The notes under the pieces are model-generated. The model was not told the DNA's origin. It saw only the letters and a program-made list of their open reading frames with translations, and did no database searches. 46,752 nt of DNA from Treponema_I sp045631425 (GTDB lineage: Bacteria; Spirochaetota; Spirochaetia; Treponematales; Treponemataceae): the NCBI GenBank assembly GCA_045631425.1, contig JAZQUR010000125.1, positions 1-46,752 of the forward strand. Reading direction: 5' to 3'. Shown here in pieces: positions 23,406 to 31,750 of this stretch. The first letter of the stretch is position 1, and every line of letters begins with the position of its first letter. The position numbers were made by a program, and so were the translations under genes.

Positions 23406-23432
23406 CAGTTTATACTGCGTATAAACTGTTAA
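23402..23432. other. perfect 14-bp inverted repeat spanning the groL stop codon
   Basis: TTAACAGTTTATAC and GTATAAACTGTTAA are perfect arms around TGC. The left arm contains the TAA stop. No T-run follows, so it is not an ordinary terminator; a real one follows at 23475. It may protect or mark the 3' end of the mRNA. Confidence 0.6.
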
Positions 23433-23474
23433 CAAAAACGAGTCAATGGTTTACGCTTGATCGTCTAATAATAC

Positions 23475-23514
23475 AAAGCCAGTTTTCAGTTTGTGCTGAA
23501 ATCTGGCTTTTTTT
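23475..23514 (+). terminator. groL terminator
   Basis: AAGCCAGTTTTCAG pairs with CTGAAATCTGGCTT (one mismatch) around a 6-nt loop, followed by a T-run. Confidence 0.9.
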
Positions 23515-23525
23515 GTCTTTAAAAC

Positions 23526-23564
23526 AAAAAAAAAGCACTTGCAAGAAGGAGTACTTGCAAGTGC
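23526..23564 (-). terminator. terminator of the cellobiose phosphorylase gene
   Basis: GCACTTGCAAG (23535-23545) and CTTGCAAGTGC (23554-23564) are perfect 11-bp arms; on the minus strand a T-run follows. It lies about 78 nt downstream of the stop codon. Confidence 0.85.
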
Positions 23565-23641
23565 AAAAAATGATAAAACTAAGTTGCTTTTTTTCACTAG
23601 TTCAGTAGGAGGATTAAACTAGTTAAAAAGATTTCAATTAA

Positions 23642-26125
23642 TTAACCAATAATCGCTTTTACTTTTACAGTTGTTGCTCCGTTATTAGCTTTTACAACGT
23701 TGCCACATACTGTACCGTTTTCAGCTGTAAGAACAACTTTTCCTGTGTTACAGTTGTTTTCAACTTCAATTTGGTATTCAACGCCACGGAAAACACGAGT
23801 CATTGTTGCAGTTTTTATGTGTTCTGGTAATCTAGGTTCCACAACTAAACCGTCATAACTTGGTCGTAATCCACACAAATATTGAGAGAGTGTTACAAAG
23901 TTCCAAGCTGCAGTTCCTGTGAGCCAAGAGTTTTTGCCTTCGCCTTCACGACGAGCTTCTTTGCCAGCAACCATTTGACAATATACGTAAGGTTCAACTC
24001 TGTGAACTTCAGAAATATCTTCGATATATGCAGGTGCAAACTTCTTGTAGTGCTCAAAAGCATCTTGTGGACGCCCATTTACAACTTCACCAATGATAAC
24101 CCATGGATTGTTGTGACAGAAAATACCACCATTTTCTTTATATCCTGGTGGATAAGAAGAAACTTCCCCAAGTTCTACATGATATTCTTGATATGCTGGC
24201 CATAAAATTACGATACCGTATTTTGAATCCAAATATTTTTTTACACTGTCCAAAGATTTTTCTGGGTAACCCTTATCTTTTCCGATTTGAGCCATTGTTC
24301 CAAATCCCTGTGTCTCGATAAAGATTTTACCGTTTTCACATTCCTTAGAACCGATTTTGTTACCAAAATCGTCATAAGCTCTAAGATACCAGTCTCCGTC
24401 CCAACCAACTGTACAAATTGCTTCTTCCATTTTTGCACAAATTTCTTCAGCGCGTTTAGCTTCTGCTTCATCACCCATTAAGCGACACATTGCAGCGTAA
24501 TCTGGTGTTACGTACACAAACATTTGAGCAATCATTACAGATTCTGCGTTTTTGCCTTCTTTGTTTGTACAAGTTTGGAAAGAATCGTTTGGATTTGTAG
24601 AGAAACAGTTTAAGTTCAAACAGTCGTTCCAGTCTGCACGTCCAATCAAAGGAATACCGTGGGGTCCTAGGTGATTTGGAATATAGTTGTAAGAACGACG
24701 TAGGTGTTCAAACATTGTTGCTTTATTTGTTTCGGAATTATCAAATGGAACGTCAACTTTCAAGAAATCAACATCTCCAGTTTCACGAATGTAATTTCCA
24801 ACACCAAGAACTAGCCATAGTGGATCGTCGTTGAAGTTAGAACCAATATCAGCATTTCCACGTTTTGTTAGAGGTTGGAATTGGTGATATGCAGATCCGT
24901 CTTCAAATTGTGTTGCTGCAACGTCATACAAACGTTCACGGATTCTTTCTTTTGGAAGTTGGTGAGCAGCTCCAAGCATATCCTGACTTGTATCACGGAA
25001 ACCAAGACCACGACCAATTCCACTTTCAAAGTAAGAAGCAGAACGAGCAAAGTTGTATGTAACAACACATTGATATTGATTCCAAACTGCCATACGGTTA
25101 AGTTTTTCGTCTTCTGTTTTTAGTGTGAAGTGAGATAGTGTTTCATCCCAGAATGCTTTTAACTCAGCCAATGCTTTTTCAACTTTTTCTTTAGAATCAT
25201 ATTTTCCTTGAAGTGCATAAGCTTTTTCTTTGTTGATAACGCCACTTGCTGTGTTTGTGCGAAGTAATCCAGCTGCTAGAGCTTTTTTCTTTTCTGATTC
25301 GTTTAGGAATTTTTTATCATCATCCATTTCGATGTAGCCAAGCACGAATATAAATGTTTTTTCTTCACCAGCTTTTAATGAAACTTCTAGTCGGTGAGAC
25401 GCAATCGGTGACCATCCGTCTGCAACAGAGTTTCCAGATTTTCCTTCAACTACAGTTTTTGGTGCAGAAATAGAGTTGTACAAACCTAAGAAAGTTTCCC
25501 GGTCGGTATCAAATCCGTCGATTTTTTCATTACAAGAATAGAAAGCAAAGTGATTTCTGCGTTCACGATATTCTGTTTTGTGATAAATTGCGCTACCTTC
25601 AATTTCGACTTCACCAGTAGAGAAGTTCCTTTGGAAGTTTTGGCAGTCATCTGATGCGTTGTACAAACACCATTCAACAAAAGAAACAAGACTGATATTT
25701 TTATCGTCTTTTCCTTCGTTTTTTAGCGTAATCATTTCAATTTCAGCATTATCTGTATTTGGAACAAAGTATAATGCTTCAGCTTTTATACCATCTTTTT
25801 TTGCTGTGAACTTTGAATAACCAAATCCGTGTCGACATTCATAGAAGTCAAGTTTTGTTTGACATGGTTGCCAACCAGGATTCCAGATTGTATCCCCATC
25901 TTTAATAAAGAAATAGTGACCGTTATTATCAAGTGGCATATCATTGTAGCGGTACCGAGTTAGACGACGTAAACGTGCGTCTGTATAGAAAGAATATCCA
26001 CCAGTTGTATTAGAAATCAAAGAAAAGAATTTTTGGCTTCCCAAGTAGTTAATCCATGGATATGGAGTTTGAGGAGTTTCTATAACGTATTCTCTTTTGG
26101 AATCATCAAAATGACCAAATTTCAT
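23642..26125 (-). CDS. cellobiose phosphorylase (GH94)
   Basis: Splits cellobiose with inorganic phosphate into glucose 1-phosphate and glucose, saving one ATP, in the cytoplasm (no signal peptide). The 827-residue protein runs colinear with clostridial CepA-type enzymes: start MKFGHFDDSKREYVIETPQT, N-terminal beta-sandwich with NFQRNFSTGEVEIEGSAI, the (alpha/alpha)6 barrel with ESGIGRGLGFRDTSQDMLG, and the catalytic Asp within GRADWND (495-501), followed by YPPGYKENGGIFCHNNPW. An insert of some 25 residues near 270-295 is extra. Chitobiose phosphorylase is the main alternative because nagAB lies nearby, but the N-terminus and barrel motifs fit cellobiose enzymes better. The promoter carries a 27-bp operator also found before the sugar ABC operon. 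Confidence 0.92.
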   Translation of the reverse strand: MKFGHFDDSKREYVIETPQTPYPWINYLGSQKFFSLISNTTGGYSFYTDARLRRLTRYRYNDMPLDNNGHYFFIKDGDTIWNPGWQPCQTKLDFYECRHGFGYSKFTAKKDGIKAEALYFVPNTDNAEIEMITLKNEGKDDKNISLVSFVEWCLYNASDDCQNFQRNFSTGEVEIEGSAIYHKTEYRERRNHFAFYSCNEKIDGFDTDRETFLGLYNSISAPKTVVEGKSGNSVADGWSPIASHRLEVSLKAGEEKTFIFVLGYIEMDDDKKFLNESEKKKALAAGLLRTNTASGVINKEKAYALQGKYDSKEKVEKALAELKAFWDETLSHFTLKTEDEKLNRMAVWNQYQCVVTYNFARSASYFESGIGRGLGFRDTSQDMLGAAHQLPKERIRERLYDVAATQFEDGSAYHQFQPLTKRGNADIGSNFNDDPLWLVLGVGNYIRETGDVDFLKVDVPFDNSETNKATMFEHLRRSYNYIPNHLGPHGIPLIGRADWNDCLNLNCFSTNPNDSFQTCTNKEGKNAESVMIAQMFVYVTPDYAAMCRLMGDEAEAKRAEEICAKMEEAICTVGWDGDWYLRAYDDFGNKIGSKECENGKIFIETQGFGTMAQIGKDKGYPEKSLDSVKKYLDSKYGIVILWPAYQEYHVELGEVSSYPPGYKENGGIFCHNNPWVIIGEVVNGRPQDAFEHYKKFAPAYIEDISEVHRVEPYVYCQMVAGKEARREGEGKNSWLTGTAAWNFVTLSQYLCGLRPSYDGLVVEPRLPEHIKTATMTRVFRGVEYQIEVENNCNTGKVVLTAENGTVCGNVVKANNGATTVKVKAIIG

Positions 26126-26167
26126 AGGATTGTCCTTTTTTATGTGGTAAAACTTTATATAAGTTTA

Positions 26168-26194
26168 GTTAGTTGATTGAAAAAATCAATTAAC
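26168..26194. promoter_or_regulatory. 27-bp operator of the cellobiose phosphorylase gene (copy 1 of 2)
   Basis: GTTAGTTGAT, 7 bp, ATCAATTAAC: an inverted repeat with one mismatch, extended on both sides by matching T/A. It sits over the predicted start site. The same element with identical arm and spacer length is at 31654-31680. The GTTAGTT half-site resembles that of the Bacillus ROK repressor XylR (from memory), which supports a ROK protein as binder. Confidence 0.75.
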
Positions 26195-26202
26195 TAAAAA
26201 AA

Positions 26203-26231
26203 ATAGTACCACATTAGAAGAAACCTGTCAA
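26203..26231 (-). promoter_or_regulatory. cellobiose phosphorylase promoter
   Basis: On the minus strand TTGACA (26231-26226), 17 bp, TACTAT (26208-26203). The start would be near 26196, inside the extended operator. Confidence 0.7.
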
Positions 26232-26332
26232 ACTTACTTTACCGGTTTAATAAAAGAAATTTTAGCTTTTTTGAAAATATTGATAAAAGAAAATTTTATG
26301 AATTATGTTGATTAACAAAATGAAAAGGAAAA

Positions 26333-26385
26333 GGGACCGACAAAATAAAGTAAGGCAAAAATAAACAGTTTTTTTTATCAGTCCC
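26333..26385 (-). terminator. possible terminator downstream of thrC
   Basis: On the minus strand GGGACTGATAAAA can pair with TTTTGTCGGTCCC using two G-U pairs (13 of 13), with a 27-nt loop and a T-rich tail. It lies about 105 nt after the thrC stop, so the assignment is uncertain. Confidence 0.45.
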
Positions 26386-26490
26386 GATTCTAGAAGGATA
26401 AAAAGCTCATTATTTAACTTGAAAAAATGGAAAACCAAAAAATCAACTAAATATAAATTTATTTTAACGCAGGTTTTGAAAAAAACAAAA

Positions 26491-27801
26491 TTAAAAATAC
26501 ATTTTTAGGAGATTTTTTACACTTTCTGCGTTTGGTTCAATGGATTTTTTATTATTTTCCTTTTCATAAAGAGGTTTTAGTGATTCGGGAAGCTCAACAG
26601 ATTTTCCAAGAATATTTTTTATCTTTGCTTCTGATAATCCTGGATGATTTCTTGTTATTAAAACAACACAACCATCTTGTTCTATCAAAGTTTCTTTTTG
26701 ATTTAATGTGGCTGCATATGCAATGCTACTTTGCATATCAAGGAAATATCCGTATTTGTCGTAAGCATCTTTACAGGCGGCAACCTTGTCTTTTTCTGTA
26801 ACAACTGATGGATAAACTAAACCTTTTAGCATAAGTGAATTTGCGCTGAAAACAGATTTAAGCCTTTCTAGATTTGAAGGATTTGCAGGATCTGTAGCAT
26901 CGCAGTTTTGAAGTGGAGTTCTCGAATCCAAGATTGCACATTTTCCTTTTTCGTCCAAAATCAAAGAATCGGTACAGTTTGTAATAAATCCATTTACAGG
27001 AAGTGCACTTTTCCAACCATACAACCCAGAAACAAGGTTTCCGTAGTTACATGCATCCATTGCGTAGAAAATGTCACCACAGGTTTTATTTTTTAAGCGA
27101 GTAAATGCGTAAATATATGGGAAAATCATCGGTAAAACGCGCCCGATATTTACAGAGTTTGCTAATGTTAGATTGTATTTGCTTGTAAAGTCTTTGTCTT
27201 TGAAGATTTCTCGCACAACTTCAAAACATTCTTCTTCTTTTCCGTTTACTTCAACAGCTAAAATATTTCCACCGTTTTCAATCAATCGTGATGGATCAAT
27301 TTTTCGCATAGACTCTTTTGTGTATAGAAGAATTGCTTTTAGACGTGTTTTATTTTTCAAAGCTTCAACAATACAAGCGCCTGTTTCCCCGTTTGTTACT
27401 GCTAAAATTGTTGCAGTTTTATCTTTCATTATCAAAATGTTTTCAAGACATGATGCGAGATATGAAATTGCAAAATCCTTATAACATCCTGTTGGACCAT
27501 GAAAAAGTTCTAGCGAAAAAAGATTATTATCAAGTTGTTTTAGTTCTGGGTTAAAAGGGAAAGCTTTTGTAGCGATAGTTTCACAAATAATTGGACTAAA
27601 CTCATTTCTGATAAATGCAGAAGTTAGGGTTCCAGCGATTGATTGAAAACTTGTTTGTCCATTCATGTATAAAATCCAATTTGCAAGATTTTCATCTGTA
27701 ATTGGAACGTACATTCCGCCATCTTGGGGTAGACAATTTAATATTGCTTCAGAAAAAGAAACTTCTGTATTATTTGAAAATCGGGAACTGATAAACTTCA
27801 A
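26491..27801 (-). CDS. thrC: threonine synthase
   Basis: PLP enzyme converting O-phospho-L-homoserine to threonine. The 436-residue protein shows the N-terminal LPQDGGMYVP motif, the PLP lysine K108 in FHGPTGCYKDF (usual form GPTLAFKD), the phosphate-binding VTNGETGA, and LANSVNIGRVLPMIFPYIYAF (usual NSINxGR). C-terminal HPGLSEAKIKNILG is typical. I place the start at TTG 27801 because GGAGG lies 6 nt upstream; an earlier TTG (27828) would swallow the ribosome site. The GPTGC variation and divergence in the small domain suggest a distant subfamily, yet all catalytic positions are retained. Confidence 0.85.
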   Translation of the reverse strand: MKFISSRFSNNTEVSFSEAILNCLPQDGGMYVPITDENLANWILYMNGQTSFQSIAGTLTSAFIRNEFSPIICETIATKAFPFNPELKQLDNNLFSLELFHGPTGCYKDFAISYLASCLENILIMKDKTATILAVTNGETGACIVEALKNKTRLKAILLYTKESMRKIDPSRLIENGGNILAVEVNGKEEECFEVVREIFKDKDFTSKYNLTLANSVNIGRVLPMIFPYIYAFTRLKNKTCGDIFYAMDACNYGNLVSGLYGWKSALPVNGFITNCTDSLILDEKGKCAILDSRTPLQNCDATDPANPSNLERLKSVFSANSLMLKGLVYPSVVTEKDKVAACKDAYDKYGYFLDMQSSIAYAATLNQKETLIEQDGCVVLITRNHPGLSEAKIKNILGKSVELPESLKPLYEKENNKKSIEPNAESVKNLLKMYF

Positions 27802-27989
27802 ATTATCCTCCAAAAATAATATCAACAATAATCAAAAAAATGTCGTTTTATTAAATATAATAAAAAAACAAAAATTATGAAAGGCATTTTTTATTACTTT
27901 GTCAACATTAATCAAATTCTTACAGTAAAGAAATAAAAATAATGATAATTAATGTATTATTTTAGTGATATGGAAAATAAAAAAAATAC

Positions 27990-28018
27990 TTGCCAAATGA
28001 AAAAAGTCGTTGTATGAT
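27990..28018 (+). promoter_or_regulatory. nagA-nagB promoter
   Basis: TTGCCA (27990-27995), 17 bp, TATGAT (28013-28018). A leader of about 45 nt is predicted. The stretch 27829-27989 is AT-rich without genes. Confidence 0.65.
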
Positions 28019-28020
28019 TT

Positions 28021-28039
28021 GTAGTATCAGTGTACTAAC
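28021..28039. promoter_or_regulatory. inverted repeat at the nagA start site
   Basis: TAGTA (28022-28026) and TACTA (28033-28037) form a short inverted repeat just after the -10 box. It differs in spacing from the 26-bp lysine operator and in sequence from the GTTAGTTGAT operator. Possible site for a separate regulator. Confidence 0.35.
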
Positions 28040-28070
28040 TTTCTTTTAAGCTATCCAAGGGGGCAGTTTT

Positions 28071-29237
28071 ATGTCTATTTGTTTACATAATGGAACACTT
28101 CTAAGTGGATTTTCGGTAATGAAAGATTGTGCGGTCTTAATTGAAGATGGCAAAATCGAAGACGTTTTTAGTGAATCACGTTTTGAAAAAAAGCATTTTA
28201 ACTCTAATGTAAAAGTTTATGATGTTGGCGGTGCTTACATTGCTCCCGGTTTTATAGATACTCATATTCATGGATTTAATGGTCACGGAACAGATTCCAT
28301 CACAGAAGAAGGAATTCTTGCTATGTCTTATGATTTGGCACAGTATGGTGTCACCGCTTTTAATCCAACAATGTACCCAAAATCAGAAGATGAAATGATA
28401 AAAGGCATAAAAACAATTGTTGGTTGCATGGGAAAAGAGAAGGGTGCAAAAATCATGGGTATTCACTTGGAAGGCCCATTTATTTCTCCTGATAAACTTG
28501 GTGTGCAACGTCCAGAAACTGTAAAACCTGTTGATTTGAAGTTGATGGAAAAACTTTGGGACGCTTCTGAAGGGCATATCGTAAATATGACTGTTGCTCC
28601 TGAGTTAAAAGGTATGCGAGATTTAGCGCTTTACTGCATTAAGCGAGGAATCATTTTACAGGCTGGTCATACAAATGCTGAATATAATCACATGACAGAG
28701 GGAATGCAAGCCGGAATTCTTCACTCAACTCACTTGTTTAATGCAATGAGTCAGATGCATCACCGAAACCCAGGTGCTGTTGGTGCAGTTTTGATTCACA
28801 GAGAAATGGCTTGTGAAGTTGTGGCGGATGGCGTTCATGTTCATCCTGATTTGCTTCGTCTTTTAATGCGTGATAAGCCTCTTGATAAAATCTTACTTGT
28901 AACTGATGCCTTAACACCAACTGAACAACTAGATGGCCCACTTTTAGCAAATGGTGAAGAAGTTGCTTTCAAAGATGGATGTTTTCATCGCGTTGCAGAT
29001 GATGTTATAGCTGGTTCTTCTCTTACAATGATTCGAGGAATCAAAAATCTTGTTTCTTTTGGATTTTCAGTTGGTGATGCGGTAAAATGTGCTAGTGCAA
29101 ACCCAGCAGAATTAATGCATTATAAAAACAAGGGTATGCTAATTCCTGGATACGATGCCGATATTGCAGTTTTTGATAAACATTTTAATGTACTTCTTAC
29201 TACTGTAAATGGTGATATCAAAAAAAATATTCTTTAA
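28071..29237 (+). CDS. nagA: N-acetylglucosamine-6-phosphate deacetylase
   Basis: Removes acetate from GlcNAc-6-phosphate to give glucosamine-6-phosphate. The 388-residue amidohydrolase shows all landmarks: HIHG (H65/H67), metal-ligand E134 in HLEGPF, H200 in QAGHTNAEY, H221 in THLFNAM, catalytic D279 in LVTDAL, and the closing AGSSLTM and CASANPAEL motifs. A strong AAGGGGG ribosome site lies 8 nt before the ATG. It is followed by nagB after an A-rich 111-bp gap, most likely in one transcript. Confidence 0.95.
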   Translation: MSICLHNGTLLSGFSVMKDCAVLIEDGKIEDVFSESRFEKKHFNSNVKVYDVGGAYIAPGFIDTHIHGFNGHGTDSITEEGILAMSYDLAQYGVTAFNPTMYPKSEDEMIKGIKTIVGCMGKEKGAKIMGIHLEGPFISPDKLGVQRPETVKPVDLKLMEKLWDASEGHIVNMTVAPELKGMRDLALYCIKRGIILQAGHTNAEYNHMTEGMQAGILHSTHLFNAMSQMHHRNPGAVGAVLIHREMACEVVADGVHVHPDLLRLLMRDKPLDKILLVTDALTPTEQLDGPLLANGEEVAFKDGCFHRVADDVIAGSSLTMIRGIKNLVSFGFSVGDAVKCASANPAELMHYKNKGMLIPGYDADIAVFDKHFNVLLTTVNGDIKKNIL

Positions 29238-29348
29238 TTGGAATTAAAAAAAAATAAAAAAATTTATAAAAATATATTTTCATTGAAAAAAAAAATCGTT
29301 ATAATTTTTTTCATAGTAATAAAATCTTGCTCTCATGGAGGCAAAAAT

Positions 29349-30152
29349 ATGCGATTGATTATTCAAAATGATTATGACAAATGTTCAGTATGGGCTGCAA
29401 ATCACATTGCAAAACGCATTAACGACTTTGGTCCAACTGCAGATAAACCATTTGTTTTAGGTTTGCCAACTGGTGGAACTCCACTAGGAACATATAAAGA
29501 ACTAATTCGTTTAAATAAAGCTGGAAAAGTATCTTTCCAAAACGTAGTAACATTTAACATGGATGAATATGTTGGCTTAGACGAAAATCATCCACAAAGC
29601 TACCACAGATTTATGTGGGATAATTTTTTTAGTCACATTGATATTAAAAAAGAAAATGTACACATTCTAAATGGAATGGCAAAAGATTTGGAAGCTGAAT
29701 GTGCTGCCTATGAAGAAGCAATAAAATCATACGGTAAAATCAATCTTTTCCTTGGTGGCGTTGGGGTTGACGGTCACATTGCATTCAATGAACCTGGTTC
29801 ATCACTTAGTTCTCGTACTCGTGTAAAAACTCTTACACAAGATACAATTATTGTGAACTCACGCTTCTTTGATGGCGATATTTCACAAGTTCCTACAACA
29901 GCTCTAACAGTTGGTGTTGGTACAATTACAGATTCAGAAGAAGTTGTAATTCTTATTACTGGACACAACAAAGCTTTAGCTCTTGCACACGCTGTTGAAA
30001 TGGGTATTTCACAAATGTGGACTGTAAGCAGTTTGCAAATGCATCCAAAGGCTGTAATCGTTTGTGATGACGATGCTACTGATGAATTAAAAGTTGGAAC
30101 TGTAAAATATTTCAAAGATATCGAAAAAAATAACTTAGATAACGCAATTTAG
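29349..30152 (+). CDS. nagB: glucosamine-6-phosphate deaminase
   Basis: Converts glucosamine-6-phosphate to fructose-6-phosphate and ammonia. The 267-residue protein lines up with E. coli NagB without gaps at the active site: D72 in NMDEYVGL, D141, H143 and E148 in GVDGHIAFNEPGSS, and the phosphate loop LPTGGTPLG near 39-47. The start at 29349 is supported by CATGGAGGCAAAAAT; an in-frame extension to 29238 is A-rich, lacks a ribosome site and reads as low-complexity Lys/Ile. It completes GlcNAc use with nagA. Confidence 0.95.
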   Translation: MRLIIQNDYDKCSVWAANHIAKRINDFGPTADKPFVLGLPTGGTPLGTYKELIRLNKAGKVSFQNVVTFNMDEYVGLDENHPQSYHRFMWDNFFSHIDIKKENVHILNGMAKDLEAECAAYEEAIKSYGKINLFLGGVGVDGHIAFNEPGSSLSSRTRVKTLTQDTIIVNSRFFDGDISQVPTTALTVGVGTITDSEEVVILITGHNKALALAHAVEMGISQMWTVSSLQMHPKAVIVCDDDATDELKVGTVKYFKDIEKNNLDNAI

Positions 30153-30225
30153 ATTGGGATTTTTACGCATTCTAAGAGTTGTCACTAGAATTGATTTCTC
30201 TAGAATTTCTAAAATATCACACAGG

Positions 30226-30287
30226 GACTGTCCAAAATAAAGATTTTATGCTAGTTTAATTGTTAAAATCTTGGACAGTCTTTTTTT
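30226..30287 (+). terminator. terminator of the nag operon
   Basis: GACTGTCCAA (30226-30235) pairs perfectly with TTGGACAGTC (30271-30280). An inner stem GATTTTA/TAAAATC continues it, and seven T follow. Confidence 0.9.
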
Positions 30288-30373
30288 ATTTTCCCAGTCT
30301 GTTCACTTTCTTAAAAAATAAACTTAAAAAAAAACTTGCAAAATTTTCTCGTAGGGATTAGGATAGTTGGTAG

Positions 30374-31558
30374 ATGAAATCAATTAACTCATTATCAGAT
30401 ATTAATGTTTCTCGAATTCTCCGCTTAATTTGGCAACAAAAAGGGATTAGTCGTGTCGAAATCGCTAATTCTCTTCATCTTGATAAATCCACTGTAACAA
30501 AAATTGTGTCTTCCCTTGACGAAATTGGAATAATTTCTGAAATCGCCGAAGGTTCAACTGGTCCACAAGGCGGAAGAAAGCCTATTTATCTAGAAATTGC
30601 GCCAAAATTTGCTTGTGTTGGTGGAATTGAAATAAATCCTGAAAGATTTGTATGTTGTTTGCTTGATTTACATGGTACAGTCTTATTTCAACATCAAGAA
30701 TTAATAACACCAGAATCATTTTCTGAATTGTTTGTAGAAGGTGTTTTCAAAAAAGCATATAAATTAATTGCATATGAAGCCATAAAACTGGGCGTTTCCA
30801 TGATTGGTATTGGAGTAGGTTTGCCAGGATTGGTAAATTCTGCTAAGGGAACTGTAGAATGTTCTGTTTCATTAATGATAGATGAAACTTATTCATTTAT
30901 TGATAATGTAACAAAATACACAGATATTCCAATATCAATAGAAAATGATGCTCGTTGTTGTTGCTATGGCGAATTGATGAATAAATACGATAATCTTGTG
31001 AAAAACTCTTTGTTTGTATTAGCGGAATATCGTGTTTTGCAACCAATGTCAAAATCAAAAAAGAATTTATCTATCGGTTTAGGCATTGTGATGGATGGAA
31101 AAATTATAAAAGGACCAGAGGGGTCTGCTGGTGAATTCCGTTCTATGCTTTGGGAAGAGGGCAATAAAGGCCAATTCTTGTCAGGTGAAGACAGTCTTTC
31201 AGCAATTATCTCTGAAAACAAAGAAATAAATTCTGTATTCTACGAATTAGCACAGCATATTGCTTTTTTGGTAAACACTTTGAATCTTCAATGTGTTTAT
31301 ATCGGTGGCGTTGAGCAAATTTATGTTGAAAAAATCTCACATTTGATTCGTGAACGCATTCATTTGCAATGGCCATATACAAAAAAAGACAATTTAATGA
31401 TTCGTTCTGCATCTTATGGAAGTTTGGCAGTTGCTTATGGCGCAGCATCTATGTACATTGACCAGTTATTTTCACTACCAAGTTTGTCAACTTCTTCTAA
31501 AAAAGGCCTTTCTATTTTGGAATACCTTTCATCTGTTTCTTTGAAAAAGAACAAATAA
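30374..31558 (+). CDS. ROK-family transcriptional regulator
   Basis: A 394-residue NagC/XylR-type protein: N-terminal winged helix (SRVEIANSLHLDKSTVTKIV at about 25-44, then PQGGRKPIYLEI wing) and a ROK sugar-kinase-like body with IGVGLPGLVN, ENDARCCCYGE and GLGIVMDGKIIKG. It reads GPEGSAGEFRSM where family kinases have GxAGEIGH, and the zinc cluster CxCGxxGCxE is absent, so it is a regulator and not a sugar kinase. It lies between nagAB and the sugar ABC operon. The GTTAGTTGAT operator at the ABC operon and the cellobiose phosphorylase gene makes these its likely targets; its own promoter lacks that site. Confidence 0.85.
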   Translation: MKSINSLSDINVSRILRLIWQQKGISRVEIANSLHLDKSTVTKIVSSLDEIGIISEIAEGSTGPQGGRKPIYLEIAPKFACVGGIEINPERFVCCLLDLHGTVLFQHQELITPESFSELFVEGVFKKAYKLIAYEAIKLGVSMIGIGVGLPGLVNSAKGTVECSVSLMIDETYSFIDNVTKYTDIPISIENDARCCCYGELMNKYDNLVKNSLFVLAEYRVLQPMSKSKKNLSIGLGIVMDGKIIKGPEGSAGEFRSMLWEEGNKGQFLSGEDSLSAIISENKEINSVFYELAQHIAFLVNTLNLQCVYIGGVEQIYVEKISHLIRERIHLQWPYTKKDNLMIRSASYGSLAVAYGAASMYIDQLFSLPSLSTSSKKGLSILEYLSSVSLKKNK

Positions 31559-31621
31559 ACAATTAATCAAAAAATTTTTGAAAAATCTTTAAAAGTAACA
31601 CGGTTTACTTAAAAAAAATGC

Positions 31622-31650
31622 TTTACATATAAAAAAAGTAGTGATATTAT
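31622..31650 (+). promoter_or_regulatory. promoter of the sugar ABC operon
   Basis: TTTACA (31622-31627), 17 bp, TATTAT (31645-31650). Confidence 0.7.
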
Positions 31651-31653
31651 AAA

Positions 31654-31680
31654 GTTAGTTGATAAGATAAATCAACTAAC
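31654..31680. promoter_or_regulatory. 27-bp operator of the sugar ABC operon (copy 2 of 2)
   Basis: GTTAGTTGAT, 7 bp, ATCAACTAAC: perfect 10-bp arms, starting 3 nt after the -10 box and covering the start site. Matches the copy at 26168-26194 in arms and spacing. Confidence 0.8.
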
Positions 31681-31750
31681 AAAAGTTTGTTGCTGTTTAA
31701 TCAGAAATGATTGAGCATATTTAGGAGATTTCCTAAGGAGGAGAAAAATT

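Larger units (their letters stand above)
26195..26490. other. non-coding gap between cellobiose phosphorylase and threonine synthase genes
   Basis: Besides the promoter of the phosphorylase gene (26203-26231) and a hairpin that may end the thrC transcript (26333-26385), I see only AT-rich DNA. No ORF in it has a ribosome site and coding-like composition. Confidence 0.6.

Noticed and set aside
23642..26125. Chitobiose phosphorylase instead of cellobiose phosphorylase
   Set aside because: nagAB is near, but the N-terminal and barrel motifs match clostridial cellobiose enzymes better, and the nag genes lack the shared operator.
28021..28039. A fourth copy of the 26-bp lysine operator at nagA
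   Set aside because: Only TAGTA/TACTA match, and the spacing is 6 bp rather than about 14-16 bp.
29238..29348. N-terminal extension of nagB
   Set aside because: A low-complexity Lys/Ile-rich stretch without a ribosome site. The ATG at 29349 has GGAGG and aligns with E. coli NagB.
30374..31558. Glucokinase or N-acetylglucosamine kinase of the ROK family
   Set aside because: It has an N-terminal winged helix and lacks the catalytic GH and zinc motifs.
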